A program made the position numbers and the translations under genes. DNA of 64,000 bases from Cannabis sativa. Its lineage: Eukaryota; Streptophyta; Magnoliopsida; Rosales; Cannabaceae. The DNA lies in the NCBI RefSeq assembly GCF_029168945.1, contig NC_083607.1, positions 11,488,001 through 11,552,000 of the forward strand, in the 5' to 3' direction. Positions 25,401 to 40,400 of the stretch are shown in pieces. Every line of letters starts with the position of its first letter. Within the stretch, counting starts at the first letter, position 1. The notes beneath the pieces were generated by a model. The model had not been told where the DNA came from. It ran no database searches and saw only the letters and a list, made by a program, of their open reading frames with translations.

Positions 25401-28400
25401 TTTCGATCACTTAAATGCAAATTTTACTCTGAGCGTTCTTTCTAAAATGGTCGAAAATTGGGTAGGAGACCTTGTCATCAAGTTTAAGAAACTTGGAAGT
25501 GTCAAAACGACATCCTAAACGCTCTAAAAAGAGCACTCAGCGCCTAGGTTGACATATGGCGTGATGCGTTGGGTTCTAGTTATCCAGTTCTGATTTTGTC
25601 TTGACCGTCCGTCTAGTTTTTCATAATAATTAGTTGCCATATTGTAAGAAGATTCAAATTCACAACTTCATATTTTCACTTTTCCAGCAAAGTGACTTAC
25701 TTTGAAATTGGAGAGTTTCGAGTCTCCTGTTTCTGCAAAATAGCAACATCGCTGAGAACTAGGGACCACCTTCACTAGAACACGAAAACTGGCCAAGTGA
25801 TGTCAAAATATCACTTAGGAATCAAAAAATACATCCTCGAAATATTTTCCTACTCACGCAGCGTCCAGATTGACGTCACATGTCAACCTGGGTGCTGGAT
25901 GTCAACCTGGGTGCTGGATGTCAACCTTGGCGCTAAGATATCAACCTCAGTGTTGGGCCCAGAATAACCTTTAGTAAAACAACCATCACTCACTCAATAT
26001 TGATCCGATTGATGCAATTAAACTTAAATTTTGAAGCTATTTCAATGCTCTATTAATTCATGTATCACACTCTAATCGCAATTCTAAAATTATAGACTCC
26101 CGATTTCACCCTCAAAGGAGTTATGATTTTAAGGTACAACTTACTCGAAGCGGTTCATGCAGACGTGACTTAGGCTTCAAAAATTGACGATCGATCTCTG
26201 GAGTCAATAACAATATCATTAGATAATCTCGATGGTCAAAAATATCTTATTTGTATTTTTCCACATTTTTGGAATATTTTATTATTATTTTAATAGGATC
26301 TCATTCCCAATGAAAGGAGAGTTCCACTAGCTCAATTTTTAAGTTAAAAAAAGTAGTCATAAGGTGAGAGCATCTCTCTCTAGTTTCTCGCTCTAGAAAT
26401 TAGAGCATCTTGACTTAGCCATTTTTTTTTGTAGTCCATCTCATGAGAAATAAAACTTGAAGTAGACGTAGCTCCATTATTGTCACAATACAGGGAGTGA
26501 ACTGATATAAATCGTTGTGTCTCTCTTATTTATAATTAACTTATAATTCATTCTCGCCAATATAGCAGGGGGTGTGGCTAGATATATGTGTCTAGATTTC
26601 TATGCCAACATTTTGGTACTTTCATTAAGAGCCACAACTCAAGGAATCACTTAAAAGATAGTTGCAACACGCTCCATAAGTGTTGAAAGAAGATCCACAA
26701 AAAGTGGCTAGCAGACAGGTGGCACGCCAGTCACTAAAGCTGGTGATGGGACTACACCTACGTCTCAGATGCCAGGTCGAGGTCTCGGAACTAGCTCCAC
26801 ACCTTGTTCCCCAAGTTTACCTACTACTTTTGGTACTAAAACCAAAGAGCGAATTCCACCTGGGGAACCACGTGTGGAACTAGAAGACCCTAAGGAGGCC
26901 AATCCTGGGTTGAATAGCTTACCCAAACTATGGCTGACCTGCAACAACAACTACAAGATTCTCTCGAAAAACAACATGAACAGTTTCAAAACTAGTTCGT
27001 GGAGAACTAGTAAAGTATGGAGAGCCAACGAGTTGAGATGGAGCAGCAAAGAGCTAACATGTTTCACTGTATCAGGAAAGCTTATCGCTATGGTTGCTGG
27101 CTACTCCCCCCCCCACAACCGGCCACGTGGGAACAAGTACTTAAGGGTAAAACCTTAACGCACGGAATGCTACTACCCTACATAATATTCAAGTACTAAG
27201 CAAACAACAGGTGCTAAGACTCCCTAAAGGGAAGCAAACTTTGAGAAAGACCTCGGAAGTACTGAAGCTCGAGTGCACCAACCAATGGGCCCTCCACCTA
27301 ATATGGAGTGACCTCTGAATACAAGAAGAACCAATAGAACTCATCCACAAGGTTCTCTCCATCGCTCTAATGACATCAGATCTCGAGACCATATAAAGGG
27401 AAAGGGACCTACCACTCACACCAAAGGAGAAAATCAAAGACTCTACCTAGAAACTGGAGGCTATGAGATCTAACGAGTAAGGACTAATGAGAGGCTTCAT
27501 ACCCAAAAGTATTTTTGAGATTAGAGAGGTGAGTTGTGTTATTACTTTGCATGAGGCCCCGATGCCCAGCAATATGAGTACTTTCCTCGGGTACATGGGA
27601 AGAGTTGAACTTGAGCAACCAGTTTAATTCTCTCCGTACTTGTGATCTAAATGAAGACTACTTTAAGGAAAGTAGTCACTGCAATGATCCGAATGACCGT
27701 TGTCAAAGCGCATCATCCCAAGATGACCCAGATTTTAATCCAAAAATATCATCGATGTTGCCTTCACGACCTCGTGGTTAGGAGACAAAAACCAAACCTA
27801 AGTCGACTGGAGGTCACGATTAACTTGGGAGATCAAAGGAACTGCGTCACACCCTAACTAGAAAGAGGTTGGTGGAAGCAGGGGCTTCTAGAGGTGATCT
27901 TGACCGGGTAATAGAAGTTCCCACTAGGACACAAACCACCACCCTTGGTGTCAACAGGACAGAGTTTGACAATCTAGTGGCCTTGGTAAAAGGAATCACA
28001 ACCCCAAAGTTGTCAAAATTTGAACTGGACAGAGAGTGGTGCTCACCGCTCTCTGACCAAATCAAAGCTCTGCCAATCACTTTGGAGATTAAGAATCCTT
28101 CCTAGCATCAATACACCAAGAAAGAAGACCCACTGTCTCACATTCATTACTTCAAATTGTAGATAGATCTGCAAAGAGTAAGAGACAATGTTAGGTGTAG
28201 AATTTTCCCTACCACGCTAACAATCCTAGCTCAGCGATGGTAGCTCAAGCTTCCCCCTGGATCAATCGATTCATGGAAAAATCTGGTGGGTGCTTTTGGT
28301 AATCAATTTGCTCCTTCTCAATAGTGCCAAATCAAACCTAATGCTTTGGCAGATGTGAAACAGCAAGAAGATGAACCCCTCAAGGACTACATTCAATGGT

Positions 28401-31400
28401 TCTTAGAGGCAATCGTTAAGACGAAAATATTTAACGAAGATGCGAGGGTTATGGCAATTGCAGTCGAGCTCAAAGAGATGACTTCTCAGTGGTTAGAATT
28501 TCATCTCAAATCAGTGTACACTATGAATGACTTTTTTGATAGAGTAGACGTTGGGAATATTTCACCAAAATCTAAATTTACTAACAAGTATGTTGATTAA
28601 CATTCTAAATATGATTTCTCTAAAACAATGAAATTAAACACATAAGGGTTTAAGAAAATCTTACATTGATTGCAACAGAATATAATGACTCCTTCCGTTC
28701 AAGATCTCTAGCCTTTGATTCCTTTCTGTAGAAGAGCATTATCAAGATTTGAACCTGGATTTCTTTCTCTCCTTCGAATTCGGTTACCACCGTCTTACTC
28801 ACTATGATTGAGTACTTGACTTGCTATGTGTGGGCATGACACTCATTCACTAAGGCTTTCCAATGTGGAAGAACAATGAAGGAGACTGAAATCACTAATG
28901 AAGGAACTCTCTCATCTAGGTTGAAGACAATAGTCAAGATGACATTAGTTGGATGAGTGAGAGTATCATGTTCCTTTTGTAGTGTTTGAACTAGGGCTTA
29001 GGGCTGAATTATATGGATTAAAAAAGAATAAAATATTAGACAAAAATCACTTCTTGGCCGTACACTTATGTGGACCATTTTCTAGTTAGATTTTTGCCAC
29101 CTTATTTTAACTACTTATTCTTCTTTTCAATAATAGCATATTTTCCAATTCAATCCTATAAATGCCAAAACTATTTATTTAATAATTATAATTAATTACT
29201 AAATAAAATTGTCATTTATGTAATTTATTAATTAGACCATACAAAGTCAGTCTCTTAATTAACAAATTGACCCCCAAACCTCTTTTCTTCACAATTAAGC
29301 CCTTGCTTAGTAAAAGTTCATAAATAAGACACAGTCTAATTTTATAATTATAATTGATTAATTAAAATCAATTAACAGAGTCTGGAAGCAGTATTATCTG
29401 AGCTAGTGAGGGGACCATGGGCCTATATAACCGAGCTTTCAATAAGTAGATCTAGAATTCACCAAGTAAATTCTCAATTTATTAATTTCGCCTTGCACCA
29501 CTATAGATTTGGAATTGAATACACTCTCAGTTATATAGAACGCTCTATATGTACCACGATAAAAATACATTATGATTATCTATTGTTACAATCCTAATAG
29601 TCAAAGATCCTCTATAGATGATCTGCACTGAATAGGAAAAAATTTACCGTTCTACCCTTCAATGTATTTTATCCTTAACACTTAGCAACCTATAAATGAT
29701 ATTTCAGTAAACTAATATAATTACTGAAATGAGATCTCAATCATTTATCTTTATTCAACCAAGCTCGAAGGAAATCATCGTTTCACTTCTAAATACTTAT
29801 AGAAGGTATAGATTCCATATCTATGTTTAGCGCTCCCACTCAATTGAACTACCATGTTCCCAAGATGTAAGTATCCACAAGAATAAAAAGTTAGCTTGCA
29901 CGAACACCTCTAAGAATACAAATAATACAACTAAGTTAAACCTAACCATATTAGGATTAAGATCCATAGACCTAATATCAACCATTGATATTGACTTAGA
30001 AAGATATAACAGTAAGTTTATGATATCTTATCCAAGTTCAATATCGGTCCCTTTCAATGTATACTCCATACATCCGATACTGGTAAATTTTGCCAATGCC
30101 CTAGAAAAGACATAACACTTATCCAAGGTATCAAAGGTATAAGTATACCTTATAGTTGATTATCATGCCAGTCTAAATTCAGTGAACTGACAAATCATGG
30201 GAATTAAACTTTTGAACATATAATCATGATTATATTCCACTGTGCTGACGACACTATAATCATGAACAAATATATACATATTTATATATATTTTGGACTT
30301 AATAGAATATATACATTAAATATTATCATGAAATAAATCACCTGAACCATGCAACATAAAAGCGATTTATGATCTTTATTAATTAGTAAATCTGATTATA
30401 TTGACATGGGTTTTTATTTAGGGCACAAAACCCAACAGTAGATGGCTTTATCAAGCTTGAAGAAGTTGTCACTCGAGCTAGTGGCTCGAAAAATAACAAG
30501 ATGAAATCGCCATATAACGGTTTTTTGAATATTGGAAACCAAACCAGACCAATAAATTTCTCAAACCAAACCAAACCAAACCATTTCAAACCATTGAGAA
30601 CGGTTTGGTTTGTTTCGAAACCACGGTTTAAGTGGAATTTATAATTATTCATATTTTTTAAGTAATTGTACTATTCTTACCAAGTTTTTAATTTTATTTT
30701 TCAAAGTATATATTTAACATGTTAGGCAATAGATCTATAACATATAAATAACAATATATACATATTCTCAAAAGTCAAACATCAAATAAAATCCAAAATT
30801 CATGCAATAAAAAACTCGACACACAAAAAAGTTCAAAATTATACATACATTATACATATAGTCATATATAAAATATATATAAAAATCAATTATTTATTAT
30901 AAACGGTATAGTCCGGTTTAACCGTTAATAATTTATTACGAACCGCAACCAAACCATTACGCGATAAATGGTCTGGATTAACCGAACCACCAAAAACAGT
31001 TTTCTCAGTTACGGTCTACAACGGTTTGGATTGTCACAGTCCGGATTTAAACCATGATTTTCTAGTTTCGATGAAGTGCCCTAGTTGTGACTAAAAAATT
31101 GTCACTAAAAGTAGTAATTTTTTATAGTGTATGTAATTGCACTATTAACTACCCCTTCAGTTTCAAAGAACTTGTTATTCCCAACCACTTACAATAATTT
31201 GATGGCGAGACATCGAAGAACAAAGAAGAACCAACAACGAAACAAAACTATGTCACACAGACAAGACTACAATACTCAAAACCATATCATAAAGACAAGA
31301 CTACAATATTCAAAATTATGTCACAGAGACAAGACTAATTGTAGGGGCGACAATCGAATCACAATAGCAAAACACAACCCTGAACAAGCCGCACCTATGC

Positions 31401-34400
31401 CTAAAAAGATCAGCGGGCCTGGCCAAAGAAAAAAGATAATTACATGAAATATTATTTTTTGTAAAAAAATTACTTTTTTACATTTAAAGATTTTTTTTTT
31501 TTATATTTTTACAATTTTCTATAGAAACAATACGAAAACAACAAGAAAACTACATAAAAATAACAGGAAAATAATATCCAAACAACATCGAAACAATAAC
31601 AAAAAATAACATAAAGATAACAAAAAATCAACAATAATTTAACAAGAGGACAACATAAAAAGACCATATTTTCTGTAAATAAAATCATAAAAATTATAAA
31701 AATATTTAAAATTTCGTACAACGGTATTTTTAATAATTTTTTTTTTTGTTGTTTTTGTGTATTTGTGAAATAATCCCAAGAAAGAAGACAACCTCATATA
31801 GCTATAAATTTAAAAACAAGAACCTATAATTTTTTTTTTAATTTAGTTTTAATTATGTATTATACTTTTGGAAAAAAAAAACATGTAAAATGATATTGAC
31901 GTATATTATTTCTTTTTCTTTATTTTTTTTTTTCAGTGATCTATCTTATAATAACTTCAATTGGTCAACTTCCACATGTGATAACGAGAACAGGTGAGAT
32001 AGAAAAAATTACATTATATATTTTCACAAGTTTTAAAAATATGTTTCAACTTTGCACTAATAGCTACCAAACTTAAATTTGATAATAGAATTTATTAATT
32101 GGATCAATATTATTTTAGTGTAATCAAATTTATCAAACTTTGTACATTTTTCTTTTGAAAATTACCTTATATACTATTTTTTAAGGGTAAATATTATTTT
32201 GGACACTGTGCTTTGTAAAAGTTACCAATTGGACTATCTGTTTTGTTAAACAACAAAATGGACCTTATATTTTCCAAAATAGTAAAATAAAGACCCTGGG
32301 TTCAATTTTCAACAATTTTATTTTTTAATATAACCAACTTTAAGACAATTTATAATACGAACATATACAAAAAAATATAACTAGTTTTTTCATAACATTT
32401 CTAAATTAGATTATATTATTAAGTTTTATTATTTGTAGAAGCTTATTAATGGCAGAAAACAAAAACAAAGAAGAGAAAACAAAGCAGAGCATAAAGGCAG
32501 AGCCAAAGAATGAAATGCCAAGAAAAGCTTAACCAACTAGTTAGCTTGAGACCTGTTTATTATATACAAAGATGATACAAAGTACAAGTGCAGAATAGGA
32601 AAATAACAACCAAAACTGAACTTAACTAATATTAACAAACTAACAGAATGCTTAGCTAACATCCCCCCGTAAACGAAATGGCGATGAAGCAATTTGAAGT
32701 TTGCCTTTAAGATAAGCAAATCTGTCAGCAGTTAATGGTTTAGTCAAGATGTCCGCCACTTGATCAAACGTAGGAACATAGCGAACTGAGAGTCGTTTGG
32801 TTAAGATGAGGTCTCGAACAAAATGAAGATCGATCTCAATGTGTTTGCATCGAGCATGAAACACAGGGTTGGCAGCAAGTGTAGTGGCACTTTGATTGTC
32901 AACCCATATCACAGGTGGTTGAGAGAGAGTGACACGGAGTTCAGAGAGCAGAGAAGTAATCCATTGTACTTCAGCAGCAGCAAGAGCAAGGGCCCTGAAC
33001 TCACTCTCTGTGCTTGATCGAGCAATGACATGTTGCTTTTTGGCTGACCAAGATATCAAGTTTTCTCCTAAAAACATGAGATAGCCACCTGTTGATCTTT
33101 TATCATCTATGCAGCTGGCCCAGTCTGCATCTGTATACCCTTGAAGTTGAAAAGTGTCACTTTGTTTAAGCCATTGCCCATCTGATAAAGTCCCCTTTAG
33201 ATACCTAAGCAACCTCTTGCAGGCCTCCCAATGCTTAACAGTAGGGGCATGGAGAAATTGACTGAGTTTATTGATTATATAAGCAACATCTGGTCTTGTC
33301 AAATTGAGGTATTGTAAAGCACCAATGGTACTCCTGTACAGTGTGATATCTTCAAACGGATCACTGTCATTTAAGCTGAGTTTGGACGAGGAACTGGTAG
33401 GATTAGAACACGTTTTAGCACCCTCCATGTGAACCCGTGTAAGCAAATCTGTAATGTATTTGCTTTGGCTAAGATACATGCCTTTGTCATTCCTGTAAAC
33501 TTCCACTCCCAGAAAATAGTGAATAGGGCCTAAATCTTTTAAAGAGAACTCTGTGTTTAGACCAGTGATAAAATGGTTGATGAGAGATGGATTTGGTCCT
33601 GTGATTAGAATATCGTCCACAGATGTAAACCAGATTGTTGCCAGCTCCATGAATAAACAAAGAACAATCAGATTTAGATCATTGGAAACCCCAACGAAGC
33701 AAAGTTTGGTTCAGCTTATCATTCCACGCTCTTGGAGCCTGCTTTAACCCGTACAAAGCTTTGTGAAGTAGACAAACGTGATCTGGTCTAGAGGTATCAA
33801 CAAACCCAGGAGGTTGTTGCATGTACACAACCTCATTTAAATTGCCATTGAGAAAGGCATTCCTCACGTACAATTGCTTCACGGGCCAGCTATTGTTGAC
33901 AGCAAGTGAAAGAACAACTCTAACAGTGATTGGTTTAACAACTGGACTGAAGGTGTCAGCATAATCTATGCCTTAAGTTTGAAGATAACCACGAGCAACA
34001 AGTCTTGATTTACACTTGTCCAAACTTCCATCAGAGTTTAGCTTGACACGATGAACCCATTTATTTGTAATGACCTGCATATCTGTTGTATAGGGAACCA
34101 GAGTCCATGTTTTTTGGTCAGTGAGAGCATGAATCTCGGAGTTCATAGCAGCCAGCCATTTAGGATTACTACGAGCCTCTTTGAGATTTTTTGGTTCTGT
34201 GGGAATAAGGGATTCAGGGAGAGGGTGTTTAGTAGCAAGGTATGATTTTGGTTTGGTAATGCCACTTTGGGATCTAGTTTTCATGGAGTGGCTTCTAGTA
34301 GTGTGGGATGGGACAGAGGGATTAGGCAAGACAGTCGTTGATGGTGCATTTGGCTCAGGTGCAAGTGTTTGGGTTAATGATGGTTGGACTTCACTGGTTT

Positions 34401-37400
34401 GAGATAAACCAGTAGGTAACTGTTGAGGATTATTTTGGGAGAGAGACAAGGTTATTTGTGGGACAGAACATGTGTTATTTGGTGGCTGGTGTAAATCCTG
34501 AGGAGGACTATGTGGGATAGTGGGTAGTGAGGACTCAGGTGCAGCAGGAGTAGTTGATATAGCAGGACCAGAAGCAACAAAAGTGTGGTCAGTATGCAGA
34601 GGTACAGACATAGGAGAAAAAGTAGTATAAGTAGAAGTAGGTGAAATATTTGATTGTACCTGAGACATAGTAGAGGAGCCTTTTGCAGGATAAAGTTGCT
34701 CATTAAAAATAACATTTCGAGCAATGTAAAGTCGGCCTTCAGGACTTTCACAGAGATAGCCTTTATGATGTGAGGAATAACCCAAGAAAAGGCATTGTTG
34801 AGATCTATACTCCATTTTGTATCTGTTGTAAGGCCTTAAATGGGGGAAACAAGCACATCCAAAAGACCTTAGGATGTTGTAATCTGGTTTTGTATGGAAG
34901 AGAGTCTCATATGGTGAGAGATATTCTAAGACTCTTGTTGGTAATCTATTGATGGTGAAAACAGCAGAGCTAAAAGCATACCACCAATAAGACAAATCCA
35001 AACCAGATTGTGCTAGAAGGGTTAAGCCAGTTTCCGTAATATGCCTGTGTTTTCTTTCTGCCTTGCCATTTTGCTCATGAGTCTTTGGAGAAGGGTGTTG
35101 AAAGTGAATACCTTGATCCTCTAGAAATCTCTTGAATGGTCTGTACTCCCCTCCCCAATCTGCTTGGACAGATTTAATGGGAAGATTAATTTGTTTTTCC
35201 ACTAAACTTTTCCACTTTAGAAACACTTCAAGGGCTTGAGATTTGAGAGTAAGTGGAAAGATCCAAGTGTATCGACTGTAATCATCAAGAAAGTGTACAT
35301 AGTATTTATATCCCTGCTTAGAATCAACATGGGAGGGGCCCCATAGGTCTGTGTGTATCAAGGCAAGAGGTTGACTGGTTTTAGTTTCAGATGAGGGAAA
35401 GGGCAAGGTGTGACTTTTACCAAGTTGACAAGCACTACAAAAAGTCAAATCTTTAATCGATCCAGTGTGAGGGAGATGGGGCAATAGTTTGATTAAAGTG
35501 TTTATAGCAGGGTGTCCAAGAGTGCAATGCCAAGTATTAACATCTTTGTTTGTGGAAACATGATAAAGAGCAGGATTGAGGGTAGAACAATCAGAAACAG
35601 TAGATGTTTTATTGATTGAGGAGAAAGTACAATTTGTTCCAGGATTATTATACTTGGAACATGTTTGATTACAGACACATTCAGAGTCAACAAACTGACT
35701 AGACACAAGAGTGTATTGGAGAGTAGTTGAAGAGGATGAAGAGGAGGCATCTGCCAACTGGTATAACCCATCTTTAAGCTTCCCTCGGAGCAGTACCTGT
35801 CCAGTGTCTTTGTCCTTAACAAAGCACCAGTTTTTATGGAATTCAAGAAACACATAGTTGTCCTCAGTTAGTTTAGAAACACTGATTAAATTCTTTTTAA
35901 TTGAAGGTATTTGCAAGACAGAATTTAACTTTAATGGACAATTAACAGATGAAGGTAAAGAGGTGTATCCAATGTGTGAGATATGAATTTTCTTACCATC
36001 AGCAACAGCAAGAGCTTCGGATCCAGCATAAACATTTGACGATTCAAGAGTCTCTAGGTTGTTGGTGATATGATTTGTTGCCCCAGTATCAACAAACCAT
36101 GATAGATCATCACCAAAGTCAGGAAGGACAGTGGTGTTATGAGAATCAGTAGTAGTTTCATATTCAGTCAAGTAAGCACGAGGTGTAAAGACACCAGGTT
36201 TGGGGGAGACAAAATTTTTGTCGAATCTATAGTGACACACAACAGTTGTGTGTCCAGATTTCATGCAGACTTGACAAATGAGCTTCGAGTTGACATATGA
36301 ACCACGATTGAATCCTCGTCCTTGAGTTCTTGCATAACCATCATTTGTTGAGCCACGTCCAGGATTCTGAGATGGTTTAAAGGGACCAGTTCTTGATGCC
36401 CCATAAGCAAGATTTGCTTCCATCTTGAGCGTAAGATCATTGACATTATTGTGCTGATCCAGACGACTTTCATGAGCCATTAAGAGAGCCTGAACCTCTT
36501 CCAAGGTGAGTTCATCACTTCTGGATGTTATTCCAGGAACAACTGGATCATATTCGGGACCTAATCCGTTGAGTAACTGAAGAATAACATCTTGTCTCCC
36601 AACAGTGGAGCCAACTATGGAGATAGAATCGGAGAGAGTTTGGACTTTATCAATATAATCAGATATCTACAGAGACCCTTTCTTGATGTGAGAAAATTCA
36701 CCTTTGAGTTGTAGGAGACGCGCACGTGATTGACTGGTGAATTTTTGTTCAAGAGCCTTCCAAACAGAATAAGAACTGGTATAATTCGCAACAGACGCAA
36801 GAACTCCTTCGGACATCGATGATCGCAACCAAGAGAGAAGAAGCTGATCGTTCTTTTTCCATTGTTGATACTGAGGGTTGGGAACACCATTAACAAGATG
36901 CTGAGAAGGAGGAACTCCTGTAAACAGAGTATCATCAAGGTCATGCCCAATGACCGTAGGAACCACCTGAGATTTCCAAGCAAGGAAATTTGTACGATCT
37001 AATTTGACAGTAAGAGAGGCAGAAAGAGAATTGGAGAATGGACTCCATGAAGACGAAGAGATTTTGTGAGTAGTGGCAGCAGTAGCAGTGGAGTTTAAAG
37101 GATCGTTGTTGGTTCCAGTGTCAGCAGTAGCAGTAGCAGTGGAAGCCATTAATGACAGATGTCAATGGCGATTGATACCATGTAGAAGCTTATTAATGGC
37201 AGAAAACAAAAACAAAGAAGAGAAAACAAAGTAGAGCATAAAGGCAGAGCTAAAGAATGAAATGCCAAGAAAAGCTTAACCAACTGGTTAGCTTGAGACC
37301 TCTTTATTATATACAAAGATGATACAAAGTACACGTGCTGAATAGGAAAATAACAACCAAAACTGAACTTAACTAATATTAACGAACTAACAGAAAAGTA

Positions 37401-40400
37401 ACAGAATGCTTAACTAACATTATTTAGACAAAAAATTAGTTCAAGTTGTTATTATTAATTTTTTGTGAATAGTAATTTATAATATTATATTGTTTCTACT
37501 TTTTTTGTCTCTCCCTTTATGATTCTTTTATTTAGACAAATATATAATATTTAGAAGTATAATATTAAGTATAGAGAAAGTGATGTAAACATTTCATATA
37601 AAATAAATTTGTGTGATTTATTTTTCACATAGCTCTTGACATTTTCTTATTAAAATCTTTCAGCTTTAAATTTGTAAACACATATCGGAGTTCCTACTTG
37701 AAGAATGAGTAAGTTTTAAAATTAGACCTTAACACTACATATAAATATTTATTTATGCATATGATTTGTGCTATACGTAGTATGCTAATTGAAAATTTAC
37801 TAATAAAGTAGTATTCCATGATCTTTCAATCAGGCTTCTTTCTTGCTCACATAAATTCTATTGTCAACAATGTAAGTTTCTAATTCTTAATTCATCCTAA
37901 GATTCAAAATCATGAAGGTTTATGTTCATGTTGTGAAGTTATTATACTCTTCATATTCTTTGACCATAATAATGATTACTGCTACAAACTTATTTTTATT
38001 CGCAACAAAATTTGTTATTAAATGTGAGAAAAGAAATTGTGATTATAAGTATCATCATTCTTATAAAGTCACGTGTTTTGCAAGTGTTTCATCTATCCCA
38101 GAAAATAAAAAGTTAACCCCACCCCAAAACCTCATTAGAATAGCACTTATCATAAAAAAATAAAATATAAAGTGAAGTTTTTAATAATACATATATTTTG
38201 TATTTAATTTGATACTATTAATATTACTAACCTATCACGTCAACTAAAATTGACCTATTTCACGTGATCTCAAGCTTCAATTTTAATAAATCTTTTTTTT
38301 TTTTATTTAAGCATTTATATATTACAATTATGTTTTACTTGACTCAAACCCAGGAACTCCAACACATACCCACCTAGCTCAAGTGGTTAAATTTCAATAA
38401 ATCTTGAATATCTGTTTCTTTTTTCTGTATTATTAAAAGTAATTTTTTTGTTATTTATAATGTTGATAAATGAAAAAATTAATTAATTACCTTTATATAA
38501 AAAATTTTATTTTTATATCATATTCAAAATTTATTTGTATATATATTAGTAATTAATTAGTTATTTTTAAGTTATATTATGATAGTTTATTATTTAAAAT
38601 AAATTGTAGTGAACTTAAAATTTATTTTCGAAACTAATGAGTTGCCTATACTATAACAAGATATTATTTTTATATACCAATTATGTTGTTATATTTTTGT
38701 TACATTGAAAGCTATATGTTTATTTTTTCTTTATGACATTTCAAAACTACTTAAGAAACTAATTAGTTATCATATAGTATAATATAATTCAATTAGCTAA
38801 ATTTCAAAATAAATGAAAACTAAGATTTAAAAGAATTATAGAACAATAACTAATCACTATATATTTGGTATAATTGGTATCATAAGTGTTAGAGTTAGTT
38901 AGGCTTCAGTTAATTAGTTAATTTTCTGTTTAGCTTTCTGTTAATGCTTGCCCATGTGGCACTGTAATATTGTTAAGTTCTCAATGTATATAAATACACC
39001 TTCTCTGCTCCAGTTTAGGACAGAGCTTCTCTTTTCAATTTCTCTCTATCTTCTTTCTTAGTTCTGCTCTTACATGGTATCATACCTATGGCCGATCTTG
39101 ACGACCCCCGCCACCCTGCGCCACCACCATATCCAGAAGCTCCGGTTGCGCCTCAGGCAGCCGCCATCCAATTTCACATTCCCAACAACCTCCTTCCGCT
39201 GAATATTCGCCTCGATCGACACAATTACTCCTATTGGCGATCTCTAATTCTTCCTTCTGTTCATGCTCAGGGACTCGATGGCATCCTTCTTGGCACAACT
39301 CCACGGCCTGAACCGCTTCTTACAGGTACGAATTCGATAAACCCTGCCTTTGACCATTGGATTCGATGTGATGCCCTGTTAATGAGTTGGCTCATGAATT
39401 CTCTTTCCGAGGCTATGCTTGGACATGTTCTTCACTGTGAGTCGGCTGCTGAAGTTTGGACAGTCTTTGCTAGTCTCTTTGCCACTCAATCCAAGGCTCG
39501 CCAGCTTCAACTTCGTCTTGCCATTCAAAATACCAAGAAAGGTTCCATGAGCATCGATGAATACATCTTGAAGATGAAGAATCTTGCTGATTCTCTTGCC
39601 GCTGCAGGTCACAAATTATCTGATCAAGAAATCGCCATGTACATCCTTGGAGGTGTCGGCCATGAATACGAGACAGTCGTTGTTCTCCTCACTGCACGAG
39701 CTGATGCTCTAACCCTTCAAGAAGTGCAGTATATGCTTCAAAATCAAGAGATGCGAATTGAACAAACCACTCCCCAACTCTTGGACTCTGCTCAAGCCAA
39801 CTACGCTCAGTTCAATAAAAATCCCACTGGATCTAATCGCACAAACACTGGCAGAGGTTCATCTAATGGTCGTGGCAATACTCAAGGTCGTGGGTCTTAA
39901 ACAGGAGGACGAGGTCCCTCCAGTGGCCGTGGACGTGGTTCTCGTCCAGGCTGTCAAATCTGTGGCAAGATTGGTCATCTTGCCTACAAATGCTACCACA
40001 GATACGATACAGACAATCAGCCATCATCCTCAAACTCTCAGCACACAGGCCACAACTCACAGGCTCTTCTATCTGATTCAAGCACACCTGCAGAGGACAA
40101 TGGTTGGTATATGGACAGTGGGGCCACACACCACATGAGCAATGATGCTCAAACCCTCACCACAATAAATGATTACAAAGGCAAAGCCAAAATCACCGTA
40201 GGTAATGACTCTCAAATCTCAATTTCTAAAATAGGTCATTCTACCTTTGCAACAAGTAATTCCAGCAAGAAATTTTTACTAAATGATGTCTTATATGCTC
40301 CAAAAATAACCAACAATTTATTGAGCCTTTCTAAAATCACTACCGATAATAATATCATCTTATTGTTTGATTCTGATACATGTGTTGTCAAGGACAAGAT

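Larger units (their letters stand above)
32434..37419 (-). mobile_element. Copia-1, full-length element in intron 14
   Basis: Two LTRs (32434-32661 and 37181-37419) enclose a gag-pol region. A perfect 5-bp duplication, TTATT, flanks it (32429-32433, 37420-37424). The primer-binding site on the minus strand begins TGGTATCA next to the 5' LTR. The polypurine tract is the C-run at 32663-32668 read on the other strand. The LTRs differ by eight substitutions plus an 11-bp indel, so this looks the oldest of the three complete Copia copies. It is antisense to the kinase gene. Confidence 0.95.

Noticed and set aside
38330..38395. tRNA-derived SINE
   Set aside because: TAGCTCAAGTGG resembles an A-box, but the B-box-like GGGTTTGAGTC is on the opposite strand, and no target duplication or tail was found.
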